NCBI RefSeq assembly: GCF_036417845.1
Contig: NC_090013.1
Coordinates: 563,001-627,000 of the forward strand
Direction: 5' to 3'
From: Apteryx mantelli
Taxonomy: Eukaryota > Chordata > Aves > Apterygiformes > Apterygidae
Length of the DNA: 64,000 nt
The notes under the pieces are model-generated. The model worked only from the letters and a program-made list of their open reading frames with translations, made no database searches and was not told the DNA's origin. Of this stretch, positions 1-12,446 are shown piece by piece (position 1 is the first letter of the stretch; each line of letters opens with the position of its first letter). The position numbers were made by a program, and so were the translations under genes.

Positions 1-400
1 CCGGGGTGTTCAGGTAACCGTTCTCTGGAAGCGCTCTGGGGAGGAGTCCTGAGCCCCCTTGGAGTTCGGAGCTGGATCGGCTGCACCATGTTTGTCACCG
101 GGCCAGAACGGAGCAATGGGATTTGATGATCTTTCGATTCTTAATTTTCACGTCTTTGTGCTGTAGCTGCTTGGCTGCAGCTTTGCTGAGAAGGCAGTTT
201 GACTCTTGGCATTTGCTCCAGCCTGGTTCTAGCAATCCAGGGATGCTAAACCATGCCGCAGCTCCTGAGCGGCTGAGGCTTCGCTCGCCTTCTAGAGCCG
301 GGATAAATGTGTCCTGGCTTCCACTGCCTCTGCTGCTGTAGGTCCTTTAGCTCCTGCTTCCCCAGTTCCCAGTCTCGCGGGTTTAGTATCTCGGGGCTGA

Positions 401-2108
<1,708 letters not shown>

Positions 2109-2256
2109 CCGCCCAGGGGCTGCTAGCGACTCCCGCGTGCCCGGAGCGGCTGCCCCACACCTGCCGCTTTCATTTGCCGTTTGGGGGGAGGGAGCAGGGG
2201 GGAGGAGGGGAAACCCCGCGTCTAATCTCTTGTTTTTAAAACCATCCTACCTGTGT

Positions 2257-2858
2257 ATCCTGGGGTGCATCAGGACGAGTGTTGCCAGCAGGTCGAGGGA
2301 GGGGATCCTCCCCCTCTCCTCAGCCCTGGTGAGGCCACATCTGGAGTACTGCGTCCAGTTCTGGGCTCCCCAGGACAAGAGGGATGTGGCACTACTGGAG
2401 CAAGTCCAGCGAAGGGCTACAAAGATGATTAGGGGACTGGAGCATCTCTCTTGTGAGGAAAGACTGAGAGAGCTGGGCCTGTTTAGCCTGGAGAAGAGAA
2501 GGCTGAGAGGAGATCTTATCAATGTGTACAAGTATCTCAAGGGAGGGTGTAAAGAGGATGGAGCCAGACTCTTTTCAGTGGTGCCCAGCGACAGGGCGCA
2601 AGGCAACGGGCACAAACTGAAACACAGACACTTCCATCTGAATATGAGGAAAAACTTCTTCCCTGTGAGGGTGACAGAGCACTGGAGCAGGTTGCCCAGA
2701 GAGGCTGTGGAGTCTCTATTTCTGGAGATATTCAAACCCCACCTGGATGCGATCCTGTGCAACGTGCTCTCAATTTGCTTGAGCAGGGGGGTTGGACGAG
2801 ATGATCTCCAAGAGATCCCTTCCAACCTCAACCCTTCTGTGATTCCGTGATTCTGTGA
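2257..2858 (+). mobile_element. CR1 LINE, 5'-truncated 3' end, inside DNM2 3'UTR
   Basis: About 600 bp matching the last part of the CR1 polymerase ORF and its short 3' end. The translated stretch contains [28 protein letters not shown] and [16 protein letters not shown], typical of the CR1 C-terminus. It ends in ATTCCGTG ATTCTGTG, the short tandem tail of CR1. It is nearly the same as the 3' part of the copy at 30041-32280, so both come from a related, fairly recent subfamily. It lacks endonuclease and reverse transcriptase and cannot move. It sits in sense orientation about 150 bp after the DNM2 stop, with no poly(A) signal seen between. Confidence 0.95.
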
Positions 2859-4918
2859 TCAGTCGGCAGAGCGCTTCTAACCAAGGCCGGTCCCCACCAG
2901 CGCGCCGAGCGCCCTCCTTGGGACAGGCGCAGCACATCCTCGCTTGTAAATACCGATGGCATCAGTTAAGGATGGGCGATGCTCCTCTCCCTGCCTCATC
3001 TCCGCTGGGTCCGAGCTAGGAAGTGGGTAGTTGGCATTACGGTGCGAGGGGCTGGCGCGGGACAACCCGTCGGCGCCGGAGAAGCCCCCTAGCGCTAGGT
3101 GCACTGAGTCCCGCTGTGCCCCGTGTATAATAAACCCTGGAGGATTATATTTTTTTGGGTTGAATATTGCACTTTGTCAGAAATCCCCCCTCTCCCCCTT
3201 CCTCCAACACGCAAACGCTCAGCGTTCTTGCCTTGGGATCGTCTGAATGTATGAGACGGGGATGGGAGAGCTCTGAGAGGTGGTTGACTCAAAGACTGTC
3301 TTCTTTCTTTGGCTGTGTGCAGAATCTCCTAAAGCTGCCGTTGAGGCTGATCAGATTCCTGCCTGTATGCTTTCTTCTTCCTTTTCCTCCTCTTCCTCCT
3401 CCCCCCCAGAATTTTTGTATTAATATATTATATATAAAACATAGTGATTTTTGTTTTTCTCTCCTGAACCCCTTACCTTAAAGTTGATTGCTAATCTGAC
3501 CATAGTCTATATTTCAGTTTTTATAGCTTTGAGGAAAATTTATATATGGAAAATGATGGGACTGCAGATAGCGATTTGCTAATAAATCTAATCCGCCGCA
3601 AGCAGGAGCAGACTGTCCAGGTAGTCCTTTTCTCAAGAGGTGCCACTCAGCAGTAAACCTCAGGTATTTCTTCTGCAACACCTGCACTCGCCCCGATCTG
3701 TAATTGGTGCTCACCTTAAAGCGGCCGGCTGCGTGCGTACCGAGACGGTGCCTAGACCGACTGTGAGTAGCGATCGTCAGCGACAAGTGAAACCCAAAGC
3801 CAGGCTGACCCCCAAAAGAGACTGGAATAATGGGAGGAGACGTGCAGAGAGGTGGGTCCTGTAAAAATAGCGCGTTGAGCCCCCTCCTCCCGCTCGCAGG
3901 CGGTGGGCAGCTCGGAGGCCGCTCTGCTTAGCAAGGGCGGCTGTTTGGACCCCGGGGGTTGTCCGGCATCTCCAGAACCGCAGCTTTTCCAAGCGCAGGG
4001 AGGAGGACGTGAGCGTTCAGCCCTGCTGTGCCGGGCGGGAGAATCCGGCCGCTCTCCAAGCCCGCGCGCAGCACGGGTCCTCCCCGGCGCCCGGGCGGTT
4101 CGGTGGCCTCCGATAAGCATGCGCGAGGTTGCAGAGTCCCACGGAGGTTTTGCGTCTCGGAGGACGGCCTTAGCGAGGGGGAGCTTTGCCGGTAAAGCCT
4201 TGCCGTAGCACCCACGCGTCGAGCCAGCCGTGCCTCGGACCCCGCGGCCGCAGCGCCGCCCCGGCCGCTGCTGCCATAGACAACGGTGCCTTTCCGGAGG
4301 AGCTAATGGCGCGCGCTGCCCCGCGGGGCTCTGGCTGGGAGCAGAGGTTGTAAATATTTTTAAAGACTGTGTTAATTGTATAGAAAAAAAAAAAAAAGAA
4401 AAAAAAAGTAGGTTTTTAAAAACATCAACTCCAGCCCTAGCCCGACCTTGCTGCCTGTGAGCCCCCAGCGGGGCGGCAGCATCGCGGCCGGGGCGCGTGG
4501 GAGGGGGCTGCGGACCGGCCTGCCTTAACTCCGACCCCTGTCAAAGAGACCTTTCCGCAGCGGCCTGTTCCCGGCTGGAGAGACCCCCCCCCCCCGCCTG
4601 CCTCGCCTCGGCTGCAGGGCCGCCCGTCCGTTGCAAGCCCCGCGTTAGCCCCGCCGGGGCGAGGGGCGCGGAGCAGCTGCCGGGGGGTGCAGAGCGCGGC
4701 GCCGCCACGGCTCAGCCCGGCTCTTGGTCCCGTCCTCCGTCGCGTTCCTCCGCCGGCCGTCGCGCTCTTCTGCCTCCTGTCCCCTCTCCTGGTGTTACCC
4801 CTCCTGAGGCGCCTTGGGGCCTCCCTCTCTCACCTCGTGTGGCTAAAAAACACCAATACACTTCTCTCCTGTTCCTTCAGTTTGCCAATGTGTAAGTGCC
4901 TCCGTTCTGTATCCTATT

Positions 4919-4945
4919 AATAAACTAAAAAGAAAAAAAAATAAA
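4919..4945 (+). terminator. Candidate distal poly(A) signals of DNM2
   Basis: AATAAA at 4919-4924 and again at 4940-4945 in an A-rich stretch. They lie beyond the last plausible 3'UTR sequence and before a region with no recognisable gene. Assignment to DNM2 rests on strand and position only. Confidence 0.5.
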
Positions 4946-4950
4946 GGGAA

Positions 4951-7900
4951 AAACTCTTCTGGTGAAAGTCTCTGGCACTTTGTGGTGTTTTCTGTCTCAT
5001 CCCTTCCTTTTCCTCCTGTCTTTTCCTCCAGTGTCTGATTGCCGGTGGCTGGGAATAAGGGGCTTGGTGAGGGCTTGAGGCTGCTCGCGCCGGGTGCCCG
5101 TGGCGGCAGAGGGAGCCGGGAGCCTCCCGGGACCCACCTCCTTCCGAAAGGAAAGTTGGGAATTTCACAGCAGAGTCAGTCCCCAGGTGTGGGGGGGACG
5201 GAGCGCCGGCATTGGTGCTGCGGGCTGCTGGCACCTTCCTGGAGCCCCCTGGACACGGAAAGTCTCGGTCCGAGCCGGAGGCATCGCTCCAGCCGAGACT
5301 GGGCTCAGGGCAAGGCAAAAGCTGCAGCTCCCTTATGCCAGCCACTGTCCTCCGTGTAATGGCCAAGGCTTCCCCGTGCCGTGAGTGCACGGCAGGTTTG
5401 AGCTGGGGCAGGAAAAACGCTGCTCGGAGCCAGGCAGCCCTGCGGGGCCCCGGCTGGATGCAGCCGTCAGGCGCCGCCATCGCTGCTCCCCGCAGCCCTT
5501 CCCGGGGGCTGTTTCTGCTTCGCTGCTGCTGGTCTTGGGGCAGAGCTGGAGTTTTGGTGTCTTTGCAACTCGGGCTGCTCCTCGCCCTCGGAAACGCTCG
5601 GGGCTGCGGCGTTCCCTGCTGCTAAAGCTCGTCTCGCTGCCCGAGGGCCACGCGCAGCTCTGCTCCCGCCATCAGCCTTGGCTCAGCCCCGGCTGCTTTT
5701 GCAGCTGGGCTCTGTCCCGCCGGAGCGGCGCGGTGCCGGTTGCAGGCCTGTCCCCGGCAGCGCGGCCTGGCCACGCGATGGAGCTGCAGGACGCGCGAGG
5801 AGGGCCGGGGCCAGCCAAAGCCTCCCCCCGGTGCAGGATGGCGTCAGCAGGACACCGTATCCCCGACACCGCAGAAGCCTGCAAAGCTCCGGCATTGCAA
5901 GGGAGCGCAGCAGGCTGGACGGAAGCCCGAGGCAGGGTGCGAAGCTGAAAGGGATTCGGAGGTTTGCTGCCCGCACGTGTAACGCGCAGCACAGGGCGCG
6001 CAGGCGCTCGCCGGGCTCTCGTTGGGGCAGGGGCAGCCCTGCGCGGCGTCCCTGGGATGAGCACGGCACCCACCCTGCAGCGAGGCGGCTGCCAGCGGAT
6101 CGGCACGGCCACCTGCTCGGCCTCCCCCGCCACAGCTTCGGGGCCCACCGGGATGCTCCTCCGGCTGCAAGGAGGAAAGTCGCGGTTGTGAGTCGCAGGG
6201 CCTTGGCTGCGCCGCTCTAATCAGTCACTAATTGGAGGAATCTAACGAGGGAGCTGATGAAAAGCGGTTGCATTCCTAGTTGGCTGAGGGAGACAGGGCT
6301 GAAATAATCAAGTCTCTTCCCCTGCGGGGGCCAGGCGGCACCACCCTCCCCTGCGATTTTGGTGAGTGAGGTCTCGCGGGGCTCCCCTGGAGTGGTCTGA
6401 AGCTCTCCAGGAGGATGGGAGCCGCCTGCCGGGACACGGCGCGGGGCTCCGGCTGCCCGAGGTTCGCCCCGTCCCACTGCCGGGAGCATGATCCCGCGGG
6501 AGCGAACGCCGGTGCTGTGGCTGCGGGACCCTCTCTCCTCGCCACCGCTGGGGGAGCGCAGACGTGTGCAAACGCCTCTTTTTTTTCCCCTCTTTCTTGC
6601 AACCAGGCGCCCGGCTCCCTCCGCTCCCTCCCGGCCGTTCTTCTGACCAGCTGCCTCTTCCGAGTGCTGCCGCTGCCGCCAGGCCCGCTGCTTCCGACCT
6701 GCCTGCACCCTCCCGGGCGGCTCTGCCCAGCTGCAGCTCCATGAAGCCAAGATCCAGCCGGAGACGCCTCCGCCATCTCCCCGTGCGGCCCAGGGACAGT
6801 GCATGGCCTCAGCTCTCGAGCCAGGCATGAAGTACGTGGCGTCGGGTGTGTGCAAGGATTCCCGGCCCCGGGATATTTTGATCCTGTCTAAAGGTATCCT
6901 TCCCGTCGGCTCCCAGGCAGCAGGGAGCCCGTTGAGCCGGACTTAGCTTTCCTTGGGCTGAATGATTTTGCTGGGCTCTTTTCACCTCCATCACTGTATA
7001 TAAGTCGCGATTTAACAGATAAATAATCCCCTCCCGCAGCGTGGGACTGGCTCCAGCTCACCCCCCCTTGCCCCACCTGCAAAGTTGCGGGCAACTCTGC
7101 ACTGACCGAAGGGATTTGCCCTTCCCTTTTGCGGGCGGCTTGCGAGGGGCCCAAGGGGCATCTTCCAGGGAAGCGGCAGGGGCAGAAATGCATAAAATAC
7201 CTCCACAGTTTGCCCTGTGTTTGGAGTATTTCTTCCCCTCACTCTCCCCCCAACCCAGGTGCCTCCCCCCATTTAGGGACACCAGGAATATTTGCTCCCC
7301 GAGCACGCGTAAGGCTCGATTTGCTCCATGCCCAGTGCTGTATCCTCGCTTTTGTTCAGCTGTTTTCCGTGGGGGAAAACCCCTCGTGCACTAATCCCAC
7401 CTCAGCATTTGCGGAGGGACATCCTGTATCCCTCCCCCCCCCCTCCGAGAAGGACCAGCCTGGCTGCATCGGAGAGCTGCTCTCTGCTCGCAGGCAGGGC
7501 GAGGCCAGGCCCTGCTCCCTGCCAGATAAGCAGCACGGGACGGACGGAAAACCCTCTCCCAGTGCCCTTTCCCCTCAGGGATCCGCTCCCGGGGCCCTTT
7601 CTCCTCTAAACCGAGGTGATTTGGAGAGCAGCAGCTGCAGTTTGCACAGCCCCGGGCTAGGAGCGAGACTACAACCTAACTCGGGTTCACGGTGACTCAT
7701 CAGTGCCCAGAATAGGTTTCTTCCTAAAAGGCTGAGTCACGCGTAGGTGACGGACGGCTCCGCAGCGATTAAACGCATCCAGGTCAGCGCTGCCCACGCA
7801 GAGGCGCCAAGCCAGGAACAGGAGCCCGATGGGTAGGAGAGGGCCCCGGCCTCCGGTCCTGGATCTGCCACTCGAAGCCGGCCCAGGACCAGGGACGTGT

Positions 7901-8637
7901 CCCCAGAGAGGAGGCCAGGAGGGAAGCAGAGCCCCAGATACTGGATCCTTCCCCGCAGGGCGGACTTGGAACGGTTTAAGGCATGTTTGGGGCACAGTCA
8001 GGGTGGGGAATGCAGACACACGTCCCCAGAGGAGGATGAGGAGACGCGTGGCACCTTGTGGGGTGGGAATTGCGGAGAAGGTGGCAAATATCCCCTAAAC
8101 ATTGCGAACCGGAGGAGGCTGAAGCAGTGGGATCCTGCAGGGAAGATCCTAACACACTGGCAGGGAAGGAAGCAGAGGGGCCGGTGCCAGCTGGAGCTGG
8201 GCTGCTCCTTCCCCAGGGGAGCAAGATGCTGTGCGGAGCAATCCGGGCAGGTCCCAGCACAGCGAAGGGGAGCAGCCCCAGGAATTAGCTGCATTTGAGT
8301 TACGCGTCCGGCCCAAGGAAGAGCCGGCCGAGAGCAGTGGTTTCCGGGCATGCTCCTGCAGGGAGAGTGGACACCAGCGCCACGTGGGTCCCTGCACTTG
8401 GAGCACTGGCTCCCAGAGGCGGAGCAGGAGACAGAGGCGGGATACTCCAGAGACACCGCCGCAGGCAGCGCGGAGGAGGCACGAGGGGAGGTACAGGGAC
8501 ACGGACCGGCCTCGGCCCCTCGGTCCGATTTCGCCCAGCGCCGCCACAGCGAGGCCTCCCTCCCCTCCCCTCCCCTCCCCGGCGGCTCGCTACGGCTCCA
8601 AAGCACCGATGCCATCGGGGGTAGAAAGCTGGCTTGT
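4951..8637. other. DNM2-TMED1 intergenic stretch, no gene seen
   Basis: About 3.7 kb of GC-rich sequence between the likely DNM2 end and the TMED1 poly(A) signal. Open frames on both strands are low-complexity Pro/Ala/Arg/Gly translations with no familiar domain and no consistent splice structure. The only local signals noted are two AP-1-type sites near 7.7 kb and a short AT-richer patch near 6.22-6.30 kb. Confidence 0.6.
7693..7739. promoter_or_regulatory. Pair of AP-1-type sites
   Basis: TGACTCA at 7693-7699 and its reverse form TGAGTCA at 7733-7739, 40 bp apart. Both are perfect heptamers for the Fos/Jun family. There is no nearby promoter, so an enhancer role is a guess. Confidence 0.3.
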
Positions 8638-8643
8638 TTTAAT
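8638..8643 (-). terminator. TMED1 poly(A) signal (ATTAAA)
   Basis: The + strand TTTAAT reads ATTAAA on the TMED1 strand, 143 bp beyond the TMED1 stop. It is the first poly(A)-type hexamer downstream; no AATAAA is nearer. This gives a short 3'UTR. Confidence 0.55.
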
Positions 8644-8785
8644 CCCCGCAGCCAGGGCAGGGGGGGAGAAGCAGCAGTTCAAGATCGAGTCAAGTGGAGC
8701 GGGCGGAGGGGCGTGCGTTCCTCCGCCGGCACCACCCGGCTCCGTACCGTCCCCACGGGGAGCAGAGTCCCGTCCCCGGCGCCTT

Positions 8786-10641
8786 CTACGTCCGCACCTG
8801 CCTCTTGTCCTCGAAGAGGCTCTTCAGCATGTACACCTGGAGGAAGGCCACCACCACCAGCACGCCCAGGTTCACCGCCGACCAGAAGTTCACCCGGCCC
8901 AGGTTGCTCTCCTGCAGGTTGCGGTCCCTCGCCTCGAAGGCTCGCAGCAGCGTCTGCATCTGGATGCTCCGCTCCAGGCGGCTCTTCATGGTCTCGATGG
9001 ACTCCTGGGCACAGGGACGAGCGCAGAAACGCCAGAGCCGGCGGCTAGCACCAGGCGGATGCACCGAGCGGGCCGAACCCCGCCGGGACTCCCGCCTGCC
9101 TCCCCCGGCCCCTTGGCGCCATCCCCACCACACACCTTTATGTCCTCGATCTTGATATCGAGCATGTCTTCGGGCTCCACCGCCTCCATCCAGTTGTCCG
9201 CGTCGTCGTCGTCCTGGGCGCTGTCGAAGATGAGCTCAAAGAACACCAGCTTCTCCGAGATGGTGCTGAAGGAGTTGTCGAAGCAGAGCTTGTAGTCGCC
9301 GGCCTCCGTGGGCTCCACGCTGGGGAGAGGAGAGCGCGGGGGTGAGCACGGCGAGCCGGGCCGGGCTGTGGCCGGCAGGGCAGCGGGGGCAGGACTCACG
9401 TGTGCACCCCGTCCGATTTCCGGTACTCGCTGACCAGCAGCAGCCCCGAGGGGCTCTCCAAGGAAAAGTCGACATCCAGCCCAGCTCCGCCGATCACCTG
9501 GGCCGTGACACGGCCGTGAGCGGTGGGGACAGCGGCACCGGGGGCCGGGTCCCCCCCCCCAGCACCACCTCCCCGAGCCCCGATTCCCCCAGCCGCACAG
9601 TCCCAGTGCACCCCAGACCCTCCAGTACCACGTCCCTGGCCTGACCCGACCCCCCCCCAGTACTCCTAAAACCCTTCTAGGTCCACCAAATCCTGCCACT
9701 ACCAACTGCCCCCCAAATCCTCCTGGTCCCCCCCAAATCCTGACGACAGTGACACCTCCCCCAGATCCCCCTGGTTCCTCTCCAAAATCCTGCGGATACC
9801 AACCCCCCCCCAAAATCCCCCTGGTTCCCCCCCCCAAAATCCTGCCGGTACCAACCACCCCCCAAACCCCCTAGTTCCCCCCAAAATCCTGCCGGTACCA
9901 ACCACTCCCCAAACCCCCTGGTTCCCCCCCAAAATCCTGCCGGTACCAACCATTCCCCAGATCCCCCTGGTTCCCCCCCAAATCCTGCCGGTACCAACCC
10001 CCCCCAAATCCCCCTGGTTCTCCCCAAAATCCTGCCGGTACCAACCCCCCCGGTTCCCCCCCAAAATCCTGCCGGTACCAACCATTCCCCAGATCCCCCT
10101 GGTTCCCCCCTAAATCCTGCCGGTACCAACCCCCCCCAAATCCCCCTGGTTCTCCCCAAAATCCTGCCGGTACCAACCCCCCCCAAATCCCCCTGGTTCC
10201 CCCCCCCAAAATCCTACCGGTACCAACCACCCCCCCAAATCCCCTGTTTCCCCCCAAAATCCTGCCTGTAAACCCTGCCCCCTTCCCCCCCCAAATCCAG
10301 CCCTCTCCCGGTACCGGCCTTCCCCAGGCCCCGCCCCCTCCCGGTACCTGCCTCCCTCTAGGCTCCGCCCCCTCCCGGTACCGGTCTCTCTCCCGGGCTT
10401 GGGCCTGGCCCCGCCCCCTTCCGGTACCGGCCTTCCGGTACCGGCCTTCCCCCCCCCGGGGCCGGCCCGCCCCCACCTGGTACTCGGCCTCCATGGAGGC
10501 GTTGCCGGGCGCGCCCTGGTAGAAGCACTCCCGCCGCCCCGCCGGCAGCACGAACGTCACCTCGGCGTCGGGCGGCGGCGGCGCAGCGCGAGGCCCGGCC
10601 CAGGGCGCCAGCGCCAGCAGCCACAGCCAGCGCGCCGCCAT
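8786..10641 (-). CDS. TMED1: p24-family cargo receptor TMED1
   Basis: p24 gamma-type transmembrane protein of the early secretory pathway, taking part in ER-Golgi cargo sorting. Four coding exons on the minus strand: 10477-10641, 9400-9497, 9136-9319 and 8786-9004, giving 221 aa (about 227 in human). Order: signal peptide ([16 protein letters not shown]), GOLD domain with the conserved cysteines in RRECFYQ and YKLCFDNS, an acidic linker (QDDDDADNW), a coiled-coil helix ([19 protein letters not shown]), one membrane helix ([20 protein letters not shown]) and a short tail, [13 protein letters not shown]. Residues [20 protein letters not shown] and [13 protein letters not shown] match the remembered mammalian protein closely. 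Intron 1 (9498-10476) holds a minisatellite. The gene is convergent with DNM2 and head to head with HIDE1. The tail has SLF where I recall RFF in human. Confidence 0.95.
9680..10270. repeat. Minisatellite in TMED1 intron 1
   Basis: About a dozen imperfect copies of a unit of roughly 38-50 bp. Each combines a C-run, AAATCCCCCTGGTTC, another C-run, and AAAATCCTGCCGGTACCAAC. Most copies carry a GGTACC palindrome. The pyrimidine-rich strand is +, so the TMED1 sense strand is G-rich. Confidence 0.92.
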
Positions 10642-10828
10642 GCTCTGCCCGCGCTGCGCCTTTAAGGCCGGCGCCGCCCCGGCGGGACGTGGCGCCGAGG
10701 GCCCCGGGAGCGCGGGGCGCCCGCTGCGGGCGCCTGAGGCGGGAGCTGGCTGGCGGCCCGCCCCGGCGCGGCGGCTCCGCAGGCAGCGCCGCGGCCGCCC
10801 CCCGACCGGGGTCCTCAAGGACGGCCCC

Positions 10829-10954
10829 ATTGGGCGCCCACCGGCCCGCCTCCTCCGGGATCCTCCTAGCTCATTGGCTATCCCGCTCCCCTACGCTCGC
10901 CGCGCCCTAACTTTTGATTGGTCAGAGCGGAGCAGAGCCCGCCCCCCGTATTGG
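10829..10954 (-). promoter_or_regulatory. TMED1 promoter with four CCAAT boxes
   Basis: ATTGG on the + strand (CCAAT on the TMED1 strand) at 10829-10833, 10873-10877, 10917-10921 and 10950-10954, about 190-315 bp upstream of the TMED1 ATG. Spacings are 44, 44 and 33 bp. The segment is CpG-rich with no TATA box. NF-Y binding is inferred from the motif. HIDE1 lies 1.5 kb away in the other direction. Confidence 0.6.
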
Positions 10955-11039
10955 CCAGCATCAAATCGGCGTCTTGCCCCAATTGCGGCGCTGGGCCCGC
11001 CCTCTAGGGGAGCCAAGCTCCCACAATGCACTGGGGTGG

Positions 11040-11625
11040 GGTCAGGGGTCAGGTTGTGGGGCAGATGGAGGGGGCTGGGGGCAGGTCGGGAGGCCTGGAG
11101 GCAGGTCTGGGGGGTTGTGGGGCAGATCTAGGGGGTCAGGGGGTGGGTTTGGGGGATCAGGGGTGAGACTGAGCACCCTGGGGCAGGTCTAGGGAGTCGT
11201 GGGGCCGGTTGGGAGGCCCTGGGGCAGATTTAGGGGATCAGGGGGCAGGTTTGGAGGCCTCAGGGCAGGTTCAGGGGGCTGTGGGGCAGGTTGAGAGCCC
11301 CTGGGGCAGGTCTAGCGGGTCAGAGAGCAGGTTGGGAAGCCCCAGGGGATCAGGGGGTAGTTTGGGAGCACCAGGGGCAGGTCTAGAGGCTTGTGAGGCA
11401 GGTTGAAAGTCCCTGGGGCAGGTCTAGGGGGTCAGGGGGTAGTTTGGGAGTGCCAGGGGCAGGTCTAGGGGGTTGGGGGGCAGATTGGGAGGCCCCAGGG
11501 CAGGTCTAGGGGGTCGTGGGGCAGGTTTGGAGGCCCCAGGGCAGGTCTAGGGGGTTGGGGGGCAGGTTGAAAGTCCCTGGGGCAGGTCTAGGGGGTCATG
11601 GGGCAGGTTTGGGGGGCAGGAGCGG
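11040..11625. repeat. G-rich minisatellite between TMED1 and HIDE1
   Basis: More than a dozen imperfect copies of a unit of about 40 bp built on GGGGCAGGTCTAGGGGGTC, followed by GTGGGGCAGGTTGGGAGGCC. Guanine runs are on the + strand. The sequence then changes to ordinary unique DNA (11626-12446), where I see no gene before HIDE1 exon 1. Confidence 0.92.
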
Positions 11626-12446
11626 AGGTGAGGACGTGGGTTGGGGTCTCCGCTGCCGCTCTCCGGGGCTGCCCCAGCTGGTCTCGCACCAGGCCTCCCA
11701 CACGGTCCCCATCGACTCAGGGCTGGCGACGCCCCGGCAAGCGACCCCGTGCGACAGCCCCACATGCCTGCTGGCACGGCGGCGACCTCCCGGCCAGGGA
11801 CTGCGTGAACTGGCCCTCGTTCCGTGTCTGTACCATAAACCCGGCTGAGGTGGGTCTCCCTGTCCAGCGAGTCACGGGCTTATTCATCGTTTCCTGCCCT
11901 GGGGCCGTTGCATAAGCCTTGCTTTGTTCCACCTCAGAGGCAGCTGCCTTTCATTAGTGGGTGAAGTGATTTCTTTAGAGGTTGGGAAAGCGTTTGGGAA
12001 TAAAAGGTGCTGGAGAAAAATGTAAGAGCGTTTCAGCCCGTGCTCAGGCAGGCAGAACGCACAGAGCTGCTGGGAGACTCGCGTCTGGATTACGGTCTTC
12101 GTCACGCAGGTGTCAGCTCGGAGCAGCTCCTGAACGTACCCAGCGCCTAACTCCTCTTTTGCTTATACCACCGTGATAATTCAGAAGCGACCCCAGTGGA
12201 TCACGCCTGGTATCAGCTGAGTCTCTCGTGCCCAGAACGTGGCATGTAATTCGCATTACTTTGGGTATCATGGCTGGAAAACGCCTCTTTTTGCGATGGG
12301 AATAATAAAACAATCTGTACTCGGGCACCTTCTGTCATTTCCTTCCGGGGTGATGAAACTTCGTCTTAAGCAAAAAGCTTCTTCTTCTTTTCTGCTGAGA
12401 ACTTGGGTCTCATTTGCAAGGCTGTCTGTGTCCCAGACCCGTTCGG

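Larger units (their letters stand above)
2109..4950 (+). other. DNM2: Probable DNM2 3' untranslated region
   Basis: No coding signal follows the DNM2 stop. AATAAA hexamers on the + strand lie at 3129-3134, 3581-3586, 4919-4924 and 4940-4945. The last pair, in an A-rich stretch before a T/G-rich segment, is the likeliest distal end; the earlier two could give shorter transcripts. The segment contains a CR1 tail (2257-2858) and an A-rich run at 4383-4410. The true 3' end is inferred, because no transcript evidence is available. Confidence 0.6.

Noticed and set aside
9680-11625. Regular repeats that could suggest a CRISPR array
   Set aside because: Units are adjacent and variable without unique spacers, in a eukaryotic intron or intergenic region; these are minisatellites.
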